A stretch of DNA of 33,687 nucleotides from an uncultured Oscillospiraceae bacterium. Its GTDB lineage: Bacteria > Bacillota > Clostridia > Oscillospirales > Acutalibacteraceae. The position numbers and the translations under genes were made by a program. Where the stretch lies: positions 1 through 33,687 of the forward strand of contig UQQT01000024.1 of NCBI GenBank assembly GCA_900543395.1. Reading direction: 5' to 3'. The notes beneath the pieces are model-generated. The model made no database searches, was not told where the DNA came from, and was given only the letters and a program-made list of their open reading frames with translations. Shown here one piece after another: positions 16,001-23,654 of this stretch. How positions within the stretch are numbered: the first letter of the stretch is position 1; each line of letters begins with the position of its first letter.

Positions 16001-16032
16001 AAAGACGGAGGCAGGAGCTTCCGTCTTTTTAG
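16001..16032 (+). terminator. Terminator of the heat-shock operon
   Basis: AAAGACGGA (16001-16009) pairs with TCCGTCTTT (16020-16028), extended by further T. A standard intrinsic terminator 12 nt after the dnaJ stop. Confidence 0.85.
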
Positions 16033-16061
16033 ATATTGAATAATATGAATGAACCGATGAG

Positions 16062-16106
16062 AAACTTCGGCTGAAACAGAGTGCAGTCCTATTTCAGCCG
16101 AAGTTT
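16062..16106. repeat. 40-nt hairpin repeat, left copy, flanking the ATPase gene
   Basis: Perfect 15-bp arms AAACTTCGGCTGAAA (16062-16076) and TTTCAGCCGAAGTTT (16092-16106) with a 15-nt loop. Bases 16066-16105 are identical, in the same orientation, to 17408-17447. Just after the ATPase stop codon (on the minus strand) the hairpin could also act as a terminator. Confidence 0.85.
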
Positions 16107-16111
16107 TTATT

Positions 16112-17341
16112 TTATATTAACCAAATCGGAACAATTAGGTTATCCCTGTCAAACGCCCCGAGCGTATCGGCAAGGCAGAGAACCGCCGAGGTGCCGAGGG
16201 AAAGCGGGGACTTATCTATAATTTTAAATGTATTTGTAATTCTCCTGTCGGGAGATGCCGTTTTCTTTATTTCAAGCGGACACAGCTTTCCGTCGCCCTC
16301 GATTATTACGTCGATTTCTTTCGAGTCGCGGTCGCGGTAGTAATTGATATACGGTTCGAGTCCCGCGTTCTGATAGCTTTTCATTATTTCCGAAACAGTG
16401 AAATTCTCAAGAATCGCACCGCTCATCGCGCCGTTCATCACGACTTCGGACGATGACCATTTCGTAAGATAACAGATAAGTCCCGTATCGTAAAAATAAA
16501 GCTTAGGGGTTTTTATCGTTCTTTTTAATACGTTATTCGAATAAGGGTGCAGAAGAAAGACAATTCCGAGCGTTTCGAGAACATTAAGCCATGATTTTGC
16601 CGTGACCTGATCTATGTCCGCGTCGTCCGCCATCGCTTTATAATTTACAAGCTGTGAAGCGCGTGCCGCCGCGGCGGTGATGAATTTTGAAAATTTCAAA
16701 GCGTCTATCGCTCCCGACAGCTCGCGTACGTCGCGTTCTATATAAGTCGACAGGTATGACGAATAGAATATATTTCTGTCGGTGTAATCCCCGCCGAGCA
16801 TGCCCGGCATACAGCCGTTCCATATCCGCTCGTACATCTTAACCGCCGAAACGGGCTTTATCTCCCTGCTGTCGGACAAAAGCGCACTGAAATCGGTCGT
16901 AAACGGGCGTGACGGCGAGTCTGCTATCTCCCTTTGCGACAACGGCGACATGTGCAGAAGCGCGACCCTCCCCGCAAGCGATTCCTGTACCCCCTGCATT
17001 AATCTGAAAATCTGTGACCCCGTGAGCCAAAAATCGCCCGGATTGTGATGAGCGTCAATATAAATTTTTATATATGTGAATAATTCGGGAGCGTACTGAA
17101 TCTCGTCAATAATGATCGGCGGGGTGTAAAGCTCCAAAAACAGTTTCGGGTCGTTTTTTGCCGTCTCCCTCACCGTCAGGTCGTCAAGAGAGATATATTT
17201 TCGTCCTGTATTTTCTTTTTCGGCGAGGTTTTTGAGCATAGTTGTTTTGCCCGACTGTCTCGGCCCCGTCAGAAGTATTGCGGACCATGTTTTTGAAAGA
17301 AGCGTTATACGCTGTTCAATATGTCTGTTTATATATCCCAT
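16112..17341 (-). CDS. AAA ATPase with DUF4143 domain
   Basis: A 409-residue protein of the widespread AAA_14/DUF4143 family, whose function is not established. The ATPase half has Walker A LTGPRQSGKTTML (GPRQSGKT 26-33), Walker B PPIIIDEIQYAPEL (76-80) and a sensor-like FWLTGSQIFRLM. The DUF4143 half ends in DSKEIDVIIEGDGKLCPLEI followed by KKT, which looks like a PD-(D/E)xK nuclease-fold motif. GGAAGGTG precedes the ATG. The gene is reversed relative to its neighbours, sits alone between the heat-shock and spore operons, and is bracketed by identical 40-nt hairpins at 16066-16105 and 17408-17447, which suggests it was inserted as a unit. Family members are frequent in variable genome regions. 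Confidence 0.9.
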   Translation of the reverse strand: MGYINRHIEQRITLLSKTWSAILLTGPRQSGKTTMLKNLAEKENTGRKYISLDDLTVRETAKNDPKLFLELYTPPIIIDEIQYAPELFTYIKIYIDAHHNPGDFWLTGSQIFRLMQGVQESLAGRVALLHMSPLSQREIADSPSRPFTTDFSALLSDSREIKPVSAVKMYERIWNGCMPGMLGGDYTDRNIFYSSYLSTYIERDVRELSGAIDALKFSKFITAAAARASQLVNYKAMADDADIDQVTAKSWLNVLETLGIVFLLHPYSNNVLKRTIKTPKLYFYDTGLICYLTKWSSSEVVMNGAMSGAILENFTVSEIMKSYQNAGLEPYINYYRDRDSKEIDVIIEGDGKLCPLEIKKTASPDRRITNTFKIIDKSPLSLGTSAVLCLADTLGAFDRDNLIVPIWLI

Positions 17342-17407
17342 AATGCACCTTCCGAAAATATTTCATACTTATTATATATTATTATTTCCTGAAAAGTCAA
17401 TGATTAT

Positions 17408-17447
17408 TTCGGCTGAAACAGAGTGCAGTCCTATTTCAGCCGAAGTT
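17408..17447. repeat. 40-nt hairpin repeat, right copy
   Basis: Identical over 40 nt to 16066-16105. Its own arms are 11 bp (TTCGGCTGAAA with TTTCAGCCGAA), because the outer bases differ from the left copy. It lies upstream of the ATPase gene, so it cannot be that gene's terminator. Confidence 0.85.
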
Positions 17448-17480
17448 CTGCGCCGTTTCTTGCTTAAAAATTCGTAGTAA

Positions 17481-17510
17481 GTAATAATTTTTTGTATTTT
17501 ATCATATAAA
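17481..17510 (+). promoter_or_regulatory. Candidate sigma-E (early mother cell) promoter of yabP
   Basis: GTAATAAT (17481-17488) fits the sigma-E -35 pattern GKMATAWW at every position. After 14 bp comes CATATAAA (17503-17510), close to the -10 pattern CATACAHT. yabP belongs to the sigma-E regulon in Bacillus subtilis, so position and gene agree. Confidence 0.55.
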
Positions 17511-17540
17511 TTCACAAGTAAGTTTTACGGAGTGGAGTTT

Positions 17541-17825
17541 ATGAATGAAGAAAACAAGATAAAATTCCCGCACAACGTTTTTTTAGAGGACAGGAAGAAG
17601 CTGACCGTTTCGGGCGTTAACGACATAGGCAGTTTCGACGAGCAGACGATAGTCGCGTACACGGACATGGGCGAGCTGACCGTGCGCGGGGAGGGGCTTC
17701 ATATAAACAAAATGAGCGTGGACTCGGGCGAGCTTGCCGTCGAGGGGGAGATTTCCGCGCTCATATATTCCGAAAACGAAAATCCCAAAAACGGCGGGGG
17801 ATTCTTTTCGAGGCTGTTCGGATAA
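17541..17825 (+). CDS. yabP: Sporulation protein YabP
   Basis: A 94-residue YabP-family protein (KLTVSGVNDIGSFDEQTIV, then LTVRGEGLHINKMSVDSGEL) needed in known spore formers during endospore development. The beta-rich fold is typical, and the C-terminus ends in a Gly/Phe stretch. ATG at 17541 is preferred over GTG at 17532 because GGAG (17529-17532) then has proper spacing. The stop TAA shares its last base with the next start (TAATG), coupling it to yabQ. The sigma-E-like promoter lies upstream. Its presence with yabQ argues for an endospore former. Confidence 0.93.
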   Translation: MNEENKIKFPHNVFLEDRKKLTVSGVNDIGSFDEQTIVAYTDMGELTVRGEGLHINKMSVDSGELAVEGEISALIYSENENPKNGGGFFSRLFG

Positions 17826-18388
17826 TGTACGGTGACAGTCTTAATTTACAGTATGAAAATCTGCTCGCTTCGCTCGGCGCGGGGTTCGTGTTCGGCGCGG
17901 TTTACGACGTCATAAGATTTATAAGAACCGCGGCGGCGGAAAAAAAATATCTTTTAATCTTTCTCGATATAATATACCCGCTGTTCGTCGGAGTCGTTAC
18001 GTATCTTGTCGCGCTCGGCGTAAATTACGGCGCGGTCAGATTCTATATTGCGGCGGGGGAGCTTCTCGGCGCGGTCGTTTATAATTTCACCGTTTCAAAA
18101 TACCTGTTTCACCGCATTGTGAACGCGTATGAATTCATAAGAAATAAAACAAGGCGCGTTTTTTCGTTTATTTTAAAGCCGTTGAACGCTCTCGACTCGG
18201 GAATTGACCGCAAATCAAACGATATCGGCTTGAAAATTAAAAAAAGAATGAAAAAATCGAAATTTTTTCGCAAAATCGACTTGAAACCCCGCATTAATGT
18301 GTTGTATAATAAGTTCAAATATAATTTTTTTTATTGTATGAATCGCATGAAGGGCGGAGGTCGCAGTGAAGGAGAAGAAAAACCGTAA
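17825..18388 (+). CDS. yabQ: Spore cortex biosynthesis protein YabQ
   Basis: A 187-residue membrane protein. Hydrophobic segments lie near residues 10-30, 42-60 and 70-95 (LLASLGAGFVFGAVYDVIRF, LLIFLDIIYPLFVGVVTYLV), followed by a basic cytoplasmic tail rich in Lys/Arg/Phe. YabQ sits in the outer forespore membrane and is needed for cortex formation in B. subtilis. It starts one base before the yabP stop ends and overlaps the following gene by 23 nt. The tail is longer and more basic than the core family needs, which is common in clostridia. Confidence 0.92.
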   Translation: MYGDSLNLQYENLLASLGAGFVFGAVYDVIRFIRTAAAEKKYLLIFLDIIYPLFVGVVTYLVALGVNYGAVRFYIAAGELLGAVVYNFTVSKYLFHRIVNAYEFIRNKTRRVFSFILKPLNALDSGIDRKSNDIGLKIKKRMKKSKFFRKIDLKPRINVLYNKFKYNFFYCMNRMKGGGRSEGEEKP

Positions 18389-18641
18389 GTTCAGCATAAT
18401 TCTCGCCTGCGCCGCGATACTGCTTGTGTGCGTTATGGTGTTTCTGCTGACGGGTTATATGCGCGACATCAGGCAGAGCAAGGAGAATCTCAGCCGTAAG
18501 CAGGAACAGCTCGACGAGATATCCCATGCGAACGACGATCTGAAAAATTATATAGACGAGGACGAAACGAGCCGTATTCTTCGTTCGGCAAGGGATAACG
18601 GATACGTATACCCGGACGAGAATGTGTATGTTGAGAAATAG
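18366..18641 (+). CDS. divIC: FtsB/DivIC-family septum formation initiator
   Basis: A 91-residue bitopic division protein with a short basic cytoplasmic end, one membrane helix (FSIILACAAILLVCVMVFLL), then an extracellular coiled coil (RDIRQSKENLSRKQEQLDEI) and a C-terminal YVYPDENVYVEK. It starts at GTG behind GGCGGAGG with 5 nt spacing, inside the end of yabQ. DivIC/FtsB pairs with FtsL and FtsQ/DivIB in the divisome. The yabP-yabQ-divIC-S1 order is conserved in Firmicutes, which supports the call despite low sequence conservation in this family. Confidence 0.88.
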   Translation: MKEKKNRKFSIILACAAILLVCVMVFLLTGYMRDIRQSKENLSRKQEQLDEISHANDDLKNYIDEDETSRILRSARDNGYVYPDENVYVEK

Positions 18642-18683
18642 GCTCGCGGAATATAAAACCTTACAGGAGGAAAAAGGCTTACT

Positions 18684-19151
18684 ATGCAGGTAAAAATCGG
18701 TGATATCGTTGAGGGTAAAGTAACCGGACTTACGAATTTCGGGGCGTTTGTCAAACTTACGACCGGAGAGGTCGGTATGGTACATATTTCCGAGGTCGCC
18801 TCGGCTTATGTCAAGGATATCAAGGATCATCTTTCGGAGGGGCAGGACGTTAAGGTCAAGGTTCTCGCGGTCGGTGACAACGGAAAGATAAGCCTGTCCG
18901 TAAAGCAGGCTCAGCCCGAACAGCCCAAGGAAAAGGATTTCAGACACGCCGACAAAAAGCCCTACCGTAAATCGAACAGGGGCAATCCTCCCGTATGGCA
19001 GGGCAGACCCGCAGAGGATAAACCGCAGTCGTTCGAGGACATGATGGCGAAGTTCAAGCAGGTAAGCGACGAGAAGCAGGCGGATATCAAGCGTTCCGGC
19101 GAGTCAAGACACGGCGGCGGATATAACAGGCGCGGATCGAATAAGTATTAA
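18684..19151 (+). CDS. S1-domain RNA-binding protein (YabR-like)
   Basis: A 155-residue protein. Residues 1-75 form an S1 RNA-binding domain with the hallmark VGDIVEGKVTGLTNFGAFVK-like start (here IGDIVEGKVTGLTNFGAFVK) and GMVHISEVA. The rest is a basic, low-complexity tail ending in Gly/Arg-rich sequence, suited to RNA or ribosome binding. It corresponds in place to yabR of B. subtilis, downstream of divIC. AGGAGG (18665-18670) is rather far (13 nt) from ATG; AAAAAGG nearer by is the alternative ribosome site. It is followed by a bidirectional terminator. Confidence 0.92.
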   Translation: MQVKIGDIVEGKVTGLTNFGAFVKLTTGEVGMVHISEVASAYVKDIKDHLSEGQDVKVKVLAVGDNGKISLSVKQAQPEQPKEKDFRHADKKPYRKSNRGNPPVWQGRPAEDKPQSFEDMMAKFKQVSDEKQADIKRSGESRHGGGYNRRGSNKY

Positions 19152-19167
19152 CTTGTCTTTTGATACA

Positions 19168-19225
19168 TAATACAAAATGAATTACGGCGAGCCGATAGTT
19201 TCGGCTCGCCTTATGTATTTTGTAT
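19168..19225. terminator. Bidirectional terminator between the spore/division operon and the DUF1015 gene
   Basis: GGCGAGCCGA (19186-19195) and TCGGCTCGCC (19201-19210) form a perfect 10-bp stem with a 5-nt loop. ATACAAAAT and ATTTTGTAT flank it and extend the pairing on both sides. It lies between convergent genes. Confidence 0.8.
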
Positions 19226-19234
19226 TTGAATTTA

Positions 19235-20476
19235 TTATGACAATTCGTGAATGAAGAGTCCGCTCAAAAGCTTCGGCTCGAACCATGTTGATTTCGGGGG
19301 CATTATAAGTCCCGCGTCGGCGATATCCATAAGGTCGTCGAGCGTGGTCGGGTACATTGAAAACGCGATCTTCATATCGAGCGCGCATCTTCTCTCAAGC
19401 TCTTCGAGACCGCGGATTCCGCCTACGAAGTCAATGCGCTTGTCCGTTCTCGGGTCGGAAATGCCGAACACGGGCGTAATGCAGTTCTTCTGCAAAATCG
19501 AAACGTCGAGTCTGTCTACGGGGTCGGAGTCGTCGTACGTTCCTTTTTTTGCTGTGAGCTTGTACCACTTTGAGTCGATATACATTCCGAAGTCGTGTTT
19601 ATGCTCGGGATGATACGGCTTGTCCCCATAAAGCGAAACGTCGAATTTTTCGCCGATTTTATTAATAAGCTCGTCCTTTGTCATACCGTTAAAGTCGGCG
19701 ATAAGGCGGTTGTAGTCCATAATCGCGAGGTCGTCGCTCTTGAAGTAAACCGCAAGGAAGAAATTAAACTCCTCGTCACCCGTGTATCCGGGGTTAGCCT
19801 CTCTGCGCTTCTGTCCGACCTTAACGGCGGAGGCTGCACGGTGGTGACCGTCGGCTATGTAGAGACACGGAATCGACTTAAACTGCGAAACGAGCAAGTT
19901 AATATCGTTTTCATCGTCGATAACCCAGACGGTATTCGTTACGCCGTCCTTTGTTACGAAGTCGTATTCGGGGGTCTTTGAGGTGTACTTTGCGACGATT
20001 GAATCAATCTCGTCCTTTCCGCGGTATGTAAGGAATATCGGTCCGGTGTTCGCATTGCAGGTATCGACGTGGCGGATTCTGTCCGCCTCTTTGTCGGCTC
20101 TCGTAAGCTCATGTTTTTTGATAATGTTGTTCATGTAGTCGTCAATTGAAGCGCAGCCGACAATACCCGTCTGCGAACGCGAATTCATTATCTGACGGTA
20201 AACGTAAAGGCAGGGCTTTTCCTCTTTAAAGCAGATTCCGTCGTCGGAGAGCTTTTTAAGATTCTCCGCCGCCTTTTTGTATACCTCGTCGGAATAAAGG
20301 TCAACGTCCTCGGGCAGGTCGACCTCCGCTTTGTCGACGTGCAGAAACGAGTACGGCTCGTCCTTGACTGCGATTCTCGCCTCCGCGCTGTTCATAACGT
20401 CGTAGGGGAGAGCGGCGACGGAGGACGCGTATTCCTTTTTCGGTCTGACAGCTCTGAACGGTCTGATAACTGACAT
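19235..20476 (-). CDS. DUF1015 family protein
   Basis: A 413-residue member of the DUF1015 family. It opens with IRPFRAVRP and contains the conserved block YIADGHHRAASA (Gly210-His211-His212-Arg213), plus AALPYDV and the late DPVDRLDVSILQ. No biochemical role is firmly assigned that I can cite; members are often found near serine biosynthesis genes, but no such gene is in this window. ATG at 20476 was chosen because AAAGGA lies 8 nt before it; another ATG 9 nt upstream directly abuts the ribosome site. The protein is probably soluble, with no signal or membrane segment. The gene is monocistronic and ends at a bidirectional terminator. Confidence 0.9.
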   Translation of the reverse strand: MSVIRPFRAVRPKKEYASSVAALPYDVMNSAEARIAVKDEPYSFLHVDKAEVDLPEDVDLYSDEVYKKAAENLKKLSDDGICFKEEKPCLYVYRQIMNSRSQTGIVGCASIDDYMNNIIKKHELTRADKEADRIRHVDTCNANTGPIFLTYRGKDEIDSIVAKYTSKTPEYDFVTKDGVTNTVWVIDDENDINLLVSQFKSIPCLYIADGHHRAASAVKVGQKRREANPGYTGDEEFNFFLAVYFKSDDLAIMDYNRLIADFNGMTKDELINKIGEKFDVSLYGDKPYHPEHKHDFGMYIDSKWYKLTAKKGTYDDSDPVDRLDVSILQKNCITPVFGISDPRTDKRIDFVGGIRGLEELERRCALDMKIAFSMYPTTLDDLMDIADAGLIMPPKSTWFEPKLLSGLFIHELS

Positions 20477-20495
20477 ATAAATCATCCTTTCATGG

Positions 20496-20626
20496 CAAAA
20501 AATAATTTATTGAATTATTTTTTGAAGTGGTTAGTGTTCAGCGGTCAGCAGTCAGTATTACGCAGTTTCCGACAACTGAACACTGACTGCTGTCCGCTGC
20601 AATAATTCGTCGAGACAAATTATTGC
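20496..20626. repeat. AATAATTTA palindromic repeat, copy 3 (long form with CAGTCAGT inverted repeat)
   Basis: The outer ends read AATAATTTATTG near 20500 and GCAATAATT...AATTATTGC at 20599-20626. Inside, AGCGGTCAGCAGTCAGT (20540-20556) is inverted as ACTGACTGCTGTCCGCT with one mismatch. Words GTGGTTAG, ATTACGCA and CAGTCAG are shared with copy 1, so copies 1 and 3 are long forms of one element and copy 2 a short form. Confidence 0.65.
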
Positions 20627-22230
20627 CTTATTGTTCCTTTTATAAAATATACTTCGCTCTGTGACAGTGCATAAACGCCCGAGATTGAAGAATTTAAAAC
20701 AAAATAGCTGTTCTGCGTAAGCACGGGGAGCAGAACGCAGTCGTCCATAAGCTTCTGCTCGAGCTGTTTGTATATTTCGATTTTAGCCTGCGTGTTATTC
20801 GCCGTTCTTACCGAGTCAAAAAGAGCGTCGTAGCTTTCGCTCTTATATCCCATTAAATTCGACGACGATTCGGATGTAAATCCGCCGAGCATCGCGTATA
20901 CTTTATTCGACGTATACGACACGGGGCAGAACGCAATCTGATAATTGCCGTTTTTGACCTGCGCAGTCACGTTTTCGAGCGTATCGGTCTTTATTTTAAC
21001 GTCCGTCCCGAGTGCCTTCTGCCACTTCTGAATCTGTAATTTTACCTGCGGGGCGAAATCCTCCGTCGTAAGAACGGTCACGGCGGCGGAGTCAAGCTCT
21101 GCGTTCCTTAATCCGAGACTGTAAAGCTCCGACGCCTTCGTCTCGTTATACTCGTTCATTTTCGGCGTAAATTCGTACGACGGGGTCATGTAAACGCTCG
21201 AAATTCTCGACGTTTTTTCAAAATACGCGCTGTCGGGTTCTATCACCGACGGGTCATACGCATACGTAAACGCTGTCCTTATCGACTCGTCTTTCATATA
21301 ATTATCGTTAAGATTGAAGCAATAAGCCCATACCGTGTCGGAAAACGCTGTCGAGATAAATTTCTTTTTATTATCTAACTGTCTGTTGAATGTCTGGGCA
21401 GAAACGAATCCGCCGTCGTATTTTTCGCTTTTTATCTTCTGTGCGGCGGTTTCCTCGCCGCAGTTTAAGTAGATATAAACGTTGTCGGGGCTTACATTGT
21501 TTTCGCCCGAATAATCGTCATTAGAAGTAATGAGAACGTATGAGTCCTCGGAAATCGTGTATACAAAGAACGGACCGTTGCACAGCATGTATTCGAGCGC
21601 AAGACCGTATCTGCCGGAGCAGGCGTTGAAAAACGTCTCGTTGCACGGCATTGCGGAGGGACGCGTCAGCGCATAGAGAAGGTCGGAATCCGCGTAGTCG
21701 AGCGTAATTTCGAGAACGGTATCGGAAACGGCTCTGACCCCGAGTTCCTGCGCGGACATCTGTCCGTCCGATATTTTCGAAGCGTTTTTAATCGAATTAA
21801 AAAGCGAAGCGTCGGGGCTTTGCGTCGTCGGGTCGACAGCTCGTCTTAATGCGAAAACAAAGTCGTTTGCGGTGACTGCGGGGGCGAAATTCTCGCCTAA
21901 TTTATCGGCAAGCTTTTTCTGCGCGGTTTTAGTGACGTGCCATTTCGCCTCGGGGCGCAGGGTGAACGTGTACGTAAGTCCGTCGGCGGACACGTCTGTT
22001 TTTGCGGCGGCTCCGGGCTGAATGTCCCCGTTTTCGTCGAGACGGACGAGTCCCTCGAAGCAGTTTGCCGAGACAATGCGTTCGGCAGTCGAATCCGCTG
22101 TCTGCGGGTCGAGGTAACGCGCGTTGTCGCTTACGGGGTAGTAGAACGTGACCGACTCCGTTTTCGAACACGAGGCGAATATGCAGATGATAATTATTAA
22201 TGATAAAATAAGTGAAATAATGCGTTTCAT
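20620..22230 (-). CDS. Peptide/oligopeptide ABC transporter substrate-binding lipoprotein
   Basis: A 536-residue family 5 solute-binding protein (OppA/DppA type). The N-terminus MKRIISLILSLIIIICIFAS followed by Cys21 is a lipoprotein signal, with the lipobox relaxed at -3 (Phe). The mature part has the family signature NARYLDPQTADSTAERIVSA and LRPEAKWHV, with ANDFVFALRRAVDPTT further on. Starting at 22230 keeps the signal peptide at the front; an ATG 24 nt upstream would bury it. The ribosome site is weak (GAGAG). An extended -10 promoter lies upstream. No permease or ATPase gene is near, so it must use components encoded elsewhere or act as a sensor/scavenger. Substrate specificity is not readable. 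Confidence 0.92.
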   Translation of the reverse strand: MKRIISLILSLIIIICIFASCSKTESVTFYYPVSDNARYLDPQTADSTAERIVSANCFEGLVRLDENGDIQPGAAAKTDVSADGLTYTFTLRPEAKWHVTKTAQKKLADKLGENFAPAVTANDFVFALRRAVDPTTQSPDASLFNSIKNASKISDGQMSAQELGVRAVSDTVLEITLDYADSDLLYALTRPSAMPCNETFFNACSGRYGLALEYMLCNGPFFVYTISEDSYVLITSNDDYSGENNVSPDNVYIYLNCGEETAAQKIKSEKYDGGFVSAQTFNRQLDNKKKFISTAFSDTVWAYCFNLNDNYMKDESIRTAFTYAYDPSVIEPDSAYFEKTSRISSVYMTPSYEFTPKMNEYNETKASELYSLGLRNAELDSAAVTVLTTEDFAPQVKLQIQKWQKALGTDVKIKTDTLENVTAQVKNGNYQIAFCPVSYTSNKVYAMLGGFTSESSSNLMGYKSESYDALFDSVRTANNTQAKIEIYKQLEQKLMDDCVLLPVLTQNSYFVLNSSISGVYALSQSEVYFIKGTIRQ

Positions 22231-22265
22231 ATATAAACAATCTCTCGAATTCATAGTTTGATTAA

Positions 22266-22274
22266 ATTATAGCA
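22266..22274 (-). promoter_or_regulatory. Extended -10 promoter of the substrate-binding protein gene
   Basis: TGC-TATAAT on the minus strand (TATAAT at 22266-22271), with no good -35 box. This is the TGn extended -10 form. The start point would be near 22258, about 28 nt before the chosen start codon and almost on top of the alternative upstream ATG. Confidence 0.5.
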
Positions 22275-22323
22275 GAGATTTTATGCATTTTCCATAAGGA
22301 ATGTTAATTTTTTTGAAAATCTA

Positions 22324-22352
22324 TTAACTTTTAATATTTTATTTGATATAAT
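22324..22352 (+). promoter_or_regulatory. rmuC promoter giving a very short leader
   Basis: TTAACT (22324-22329), 17 bp, TATAAT (22347-22352). Transcription would begin near 22359, only about 9 nt before ATG, with GGTGA (22360-22364) as the whole ribosome site. Confidence 0.55.
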
Positions 22353-22367
22353 TAAAATCGGTGATAT

Positions 22368-23654
22368 ATGGAAATGCAAACGTTACTGTACGCCGTTTCG
22401 GCTCTCGCCGTTGTTGCGGTTATACTTCTTATAGTTTTATTAATAAAAATATCGCGTCGGGATTCGGACAAAAACGATTCCGGGCTTAAGGAGCTTTCCG
22501 TAAAGTCCGATGTTATTCTAAAGTCATTGGGCGACGAGTCGGCGAGAATCGGGAATGAAGTCAAAAACGTATCGGAATCGGTAAACGCGAAGCTTGCCGA
22601 CGTTACAAAGGCGAATTACGACTCACAGGTAAAGCTTATGAATCTCGTTACGAATTCGCTCAATGAAATAAGCGAGCGTAACAGAACTCAGAATGAAAAA
22701 AACACGGAGAAAATCGAACGTTCTCTTGACAGAATGCGCGAAAATAACGATAAAAAGCTCGACGAAATGCGTGCGACTGTCGACGAAAAGCTGACTTCAA
22801 CGCTTACGAGCAGACTTGATTCTTCGTTCAAAACGGTGTCCGACCAGCTTTCGAACGTGTATAAATCGCTCGGCGAAATGCAGGAGCTTTCGGGCGGAAT
22901 CACAAATCTGAATAAACTATTTACGAATGTAAAAACGCGCGGGACATGGGCGGAGTATCAGCTCGGCGCGATACTCGACAGCGTAATTCCGAATATGTAC
23001 GTTACGAATTACAGCGCAAGGGACGGCGCGGGCATAGTCGAATTCGCGGTTAAAATCCCGTCCGCCGATTCTAAGAAAATCACGTATATGCCGATAGATT
23101 CGAAATTCCCGACAGAGGACTACGTAAGACTGTGCGAATTAAGCGAGTCGGGCGACGCGCAGGGCGTGGGCAGTGCGAGAAAAGCCCTTGAAAAAAGAGT
23201 TATCGACGAAGCTAAAACGGTGTCAAAATATATCGACGAACCGAGCACCACTCCGTTCGCCGTCATGTATCTTGCGACGGAGGGACTTTACGCCGAAATT
23301 GCTTCGTCAAAAAATATGCTTCTGGAGAGAATCCAGAACGAATTCAGAGTAATTATTGCAGGCCCCTCGACCGTGACCGCGCTTTTAAGCTCGCTTGCCG
23401 TGGGATTCAGAACCGCCGCCATAAACGAAAAGGCGAGCGAGATAAGGGAGATTCTCTCCGCCGTAAAGAAGCAGTACGAGACGTTCGACAAGGTATTGAA
23501 TTCCGTCAAGAAGAAAATCGAATCCGCCGATAAGGAGATAGACAACGCGGTTTCGCGAAACAATATTATTAATAAAAAACTAAAAAACGTCGAGGATATC
23601 GACGCGGACAGAGCCGATAAGCTTCTGTTCGAAAATACGGAGGTTGAATTATGA
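22368..23654 (+). CDS. rmuC: DNA recombination protein RmuC
   Basis: A 428-residue protein. A membrane helix lies at about 6-26 (LLYAVSALAVVAVILLIVLL) and a long coiled coil at about 60-150. The RmuC nuclease-like domain follows, with WAEYQLGAILDSVIPNMY, VEFAVKIPSADSKKITYMPI and DSKFPTEDY, and continues to a helical tail near 420. In E. coli RmuC limits inversions at short inverted repeats; the fold is PD-(D/E)xK-like. Length is typical. The stop overlaps the next start (ATGA), so the glycoside hydrolase is translationally coupled to it, which is an odd pairing. Confidence 0.94.
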   Translation: MEMQTLLYAVSALAVVAVILLIVLLIKISRRDSDKNDSGLKELSVKSDVILKSLGDESARIGNEVKNVSESVNAKLADVTKANYDSQVKLMNLVTNSLNEISERNRTQNEKNTEKIERSLDRMRENNDKKLDEMRATVDEKLTSTLTSRLDSSFKTVSDQLSNVYKSLGEMQELSGGITNLNKLFTNVKTRGTWAEYQLGAILDSVIPNMYVTNYSARDGAGIVEFAVKIPSADSKKITYMPIDSKFPTEDYVRLCELSESGDAQGVGSARKALEKRVIDEAKTVSKYIDEPSTTPFAVMYLATEGLYAEIASSKNMLLERIQNEFRVIIAGPSTVTALLSSLAVGFRTAAINEKASEIREILSAVKKQYETFDKVLNSVKKKIESADKEIDNAVSRNNIINKKLKNVEDIDADRADKLLFENTEVEL

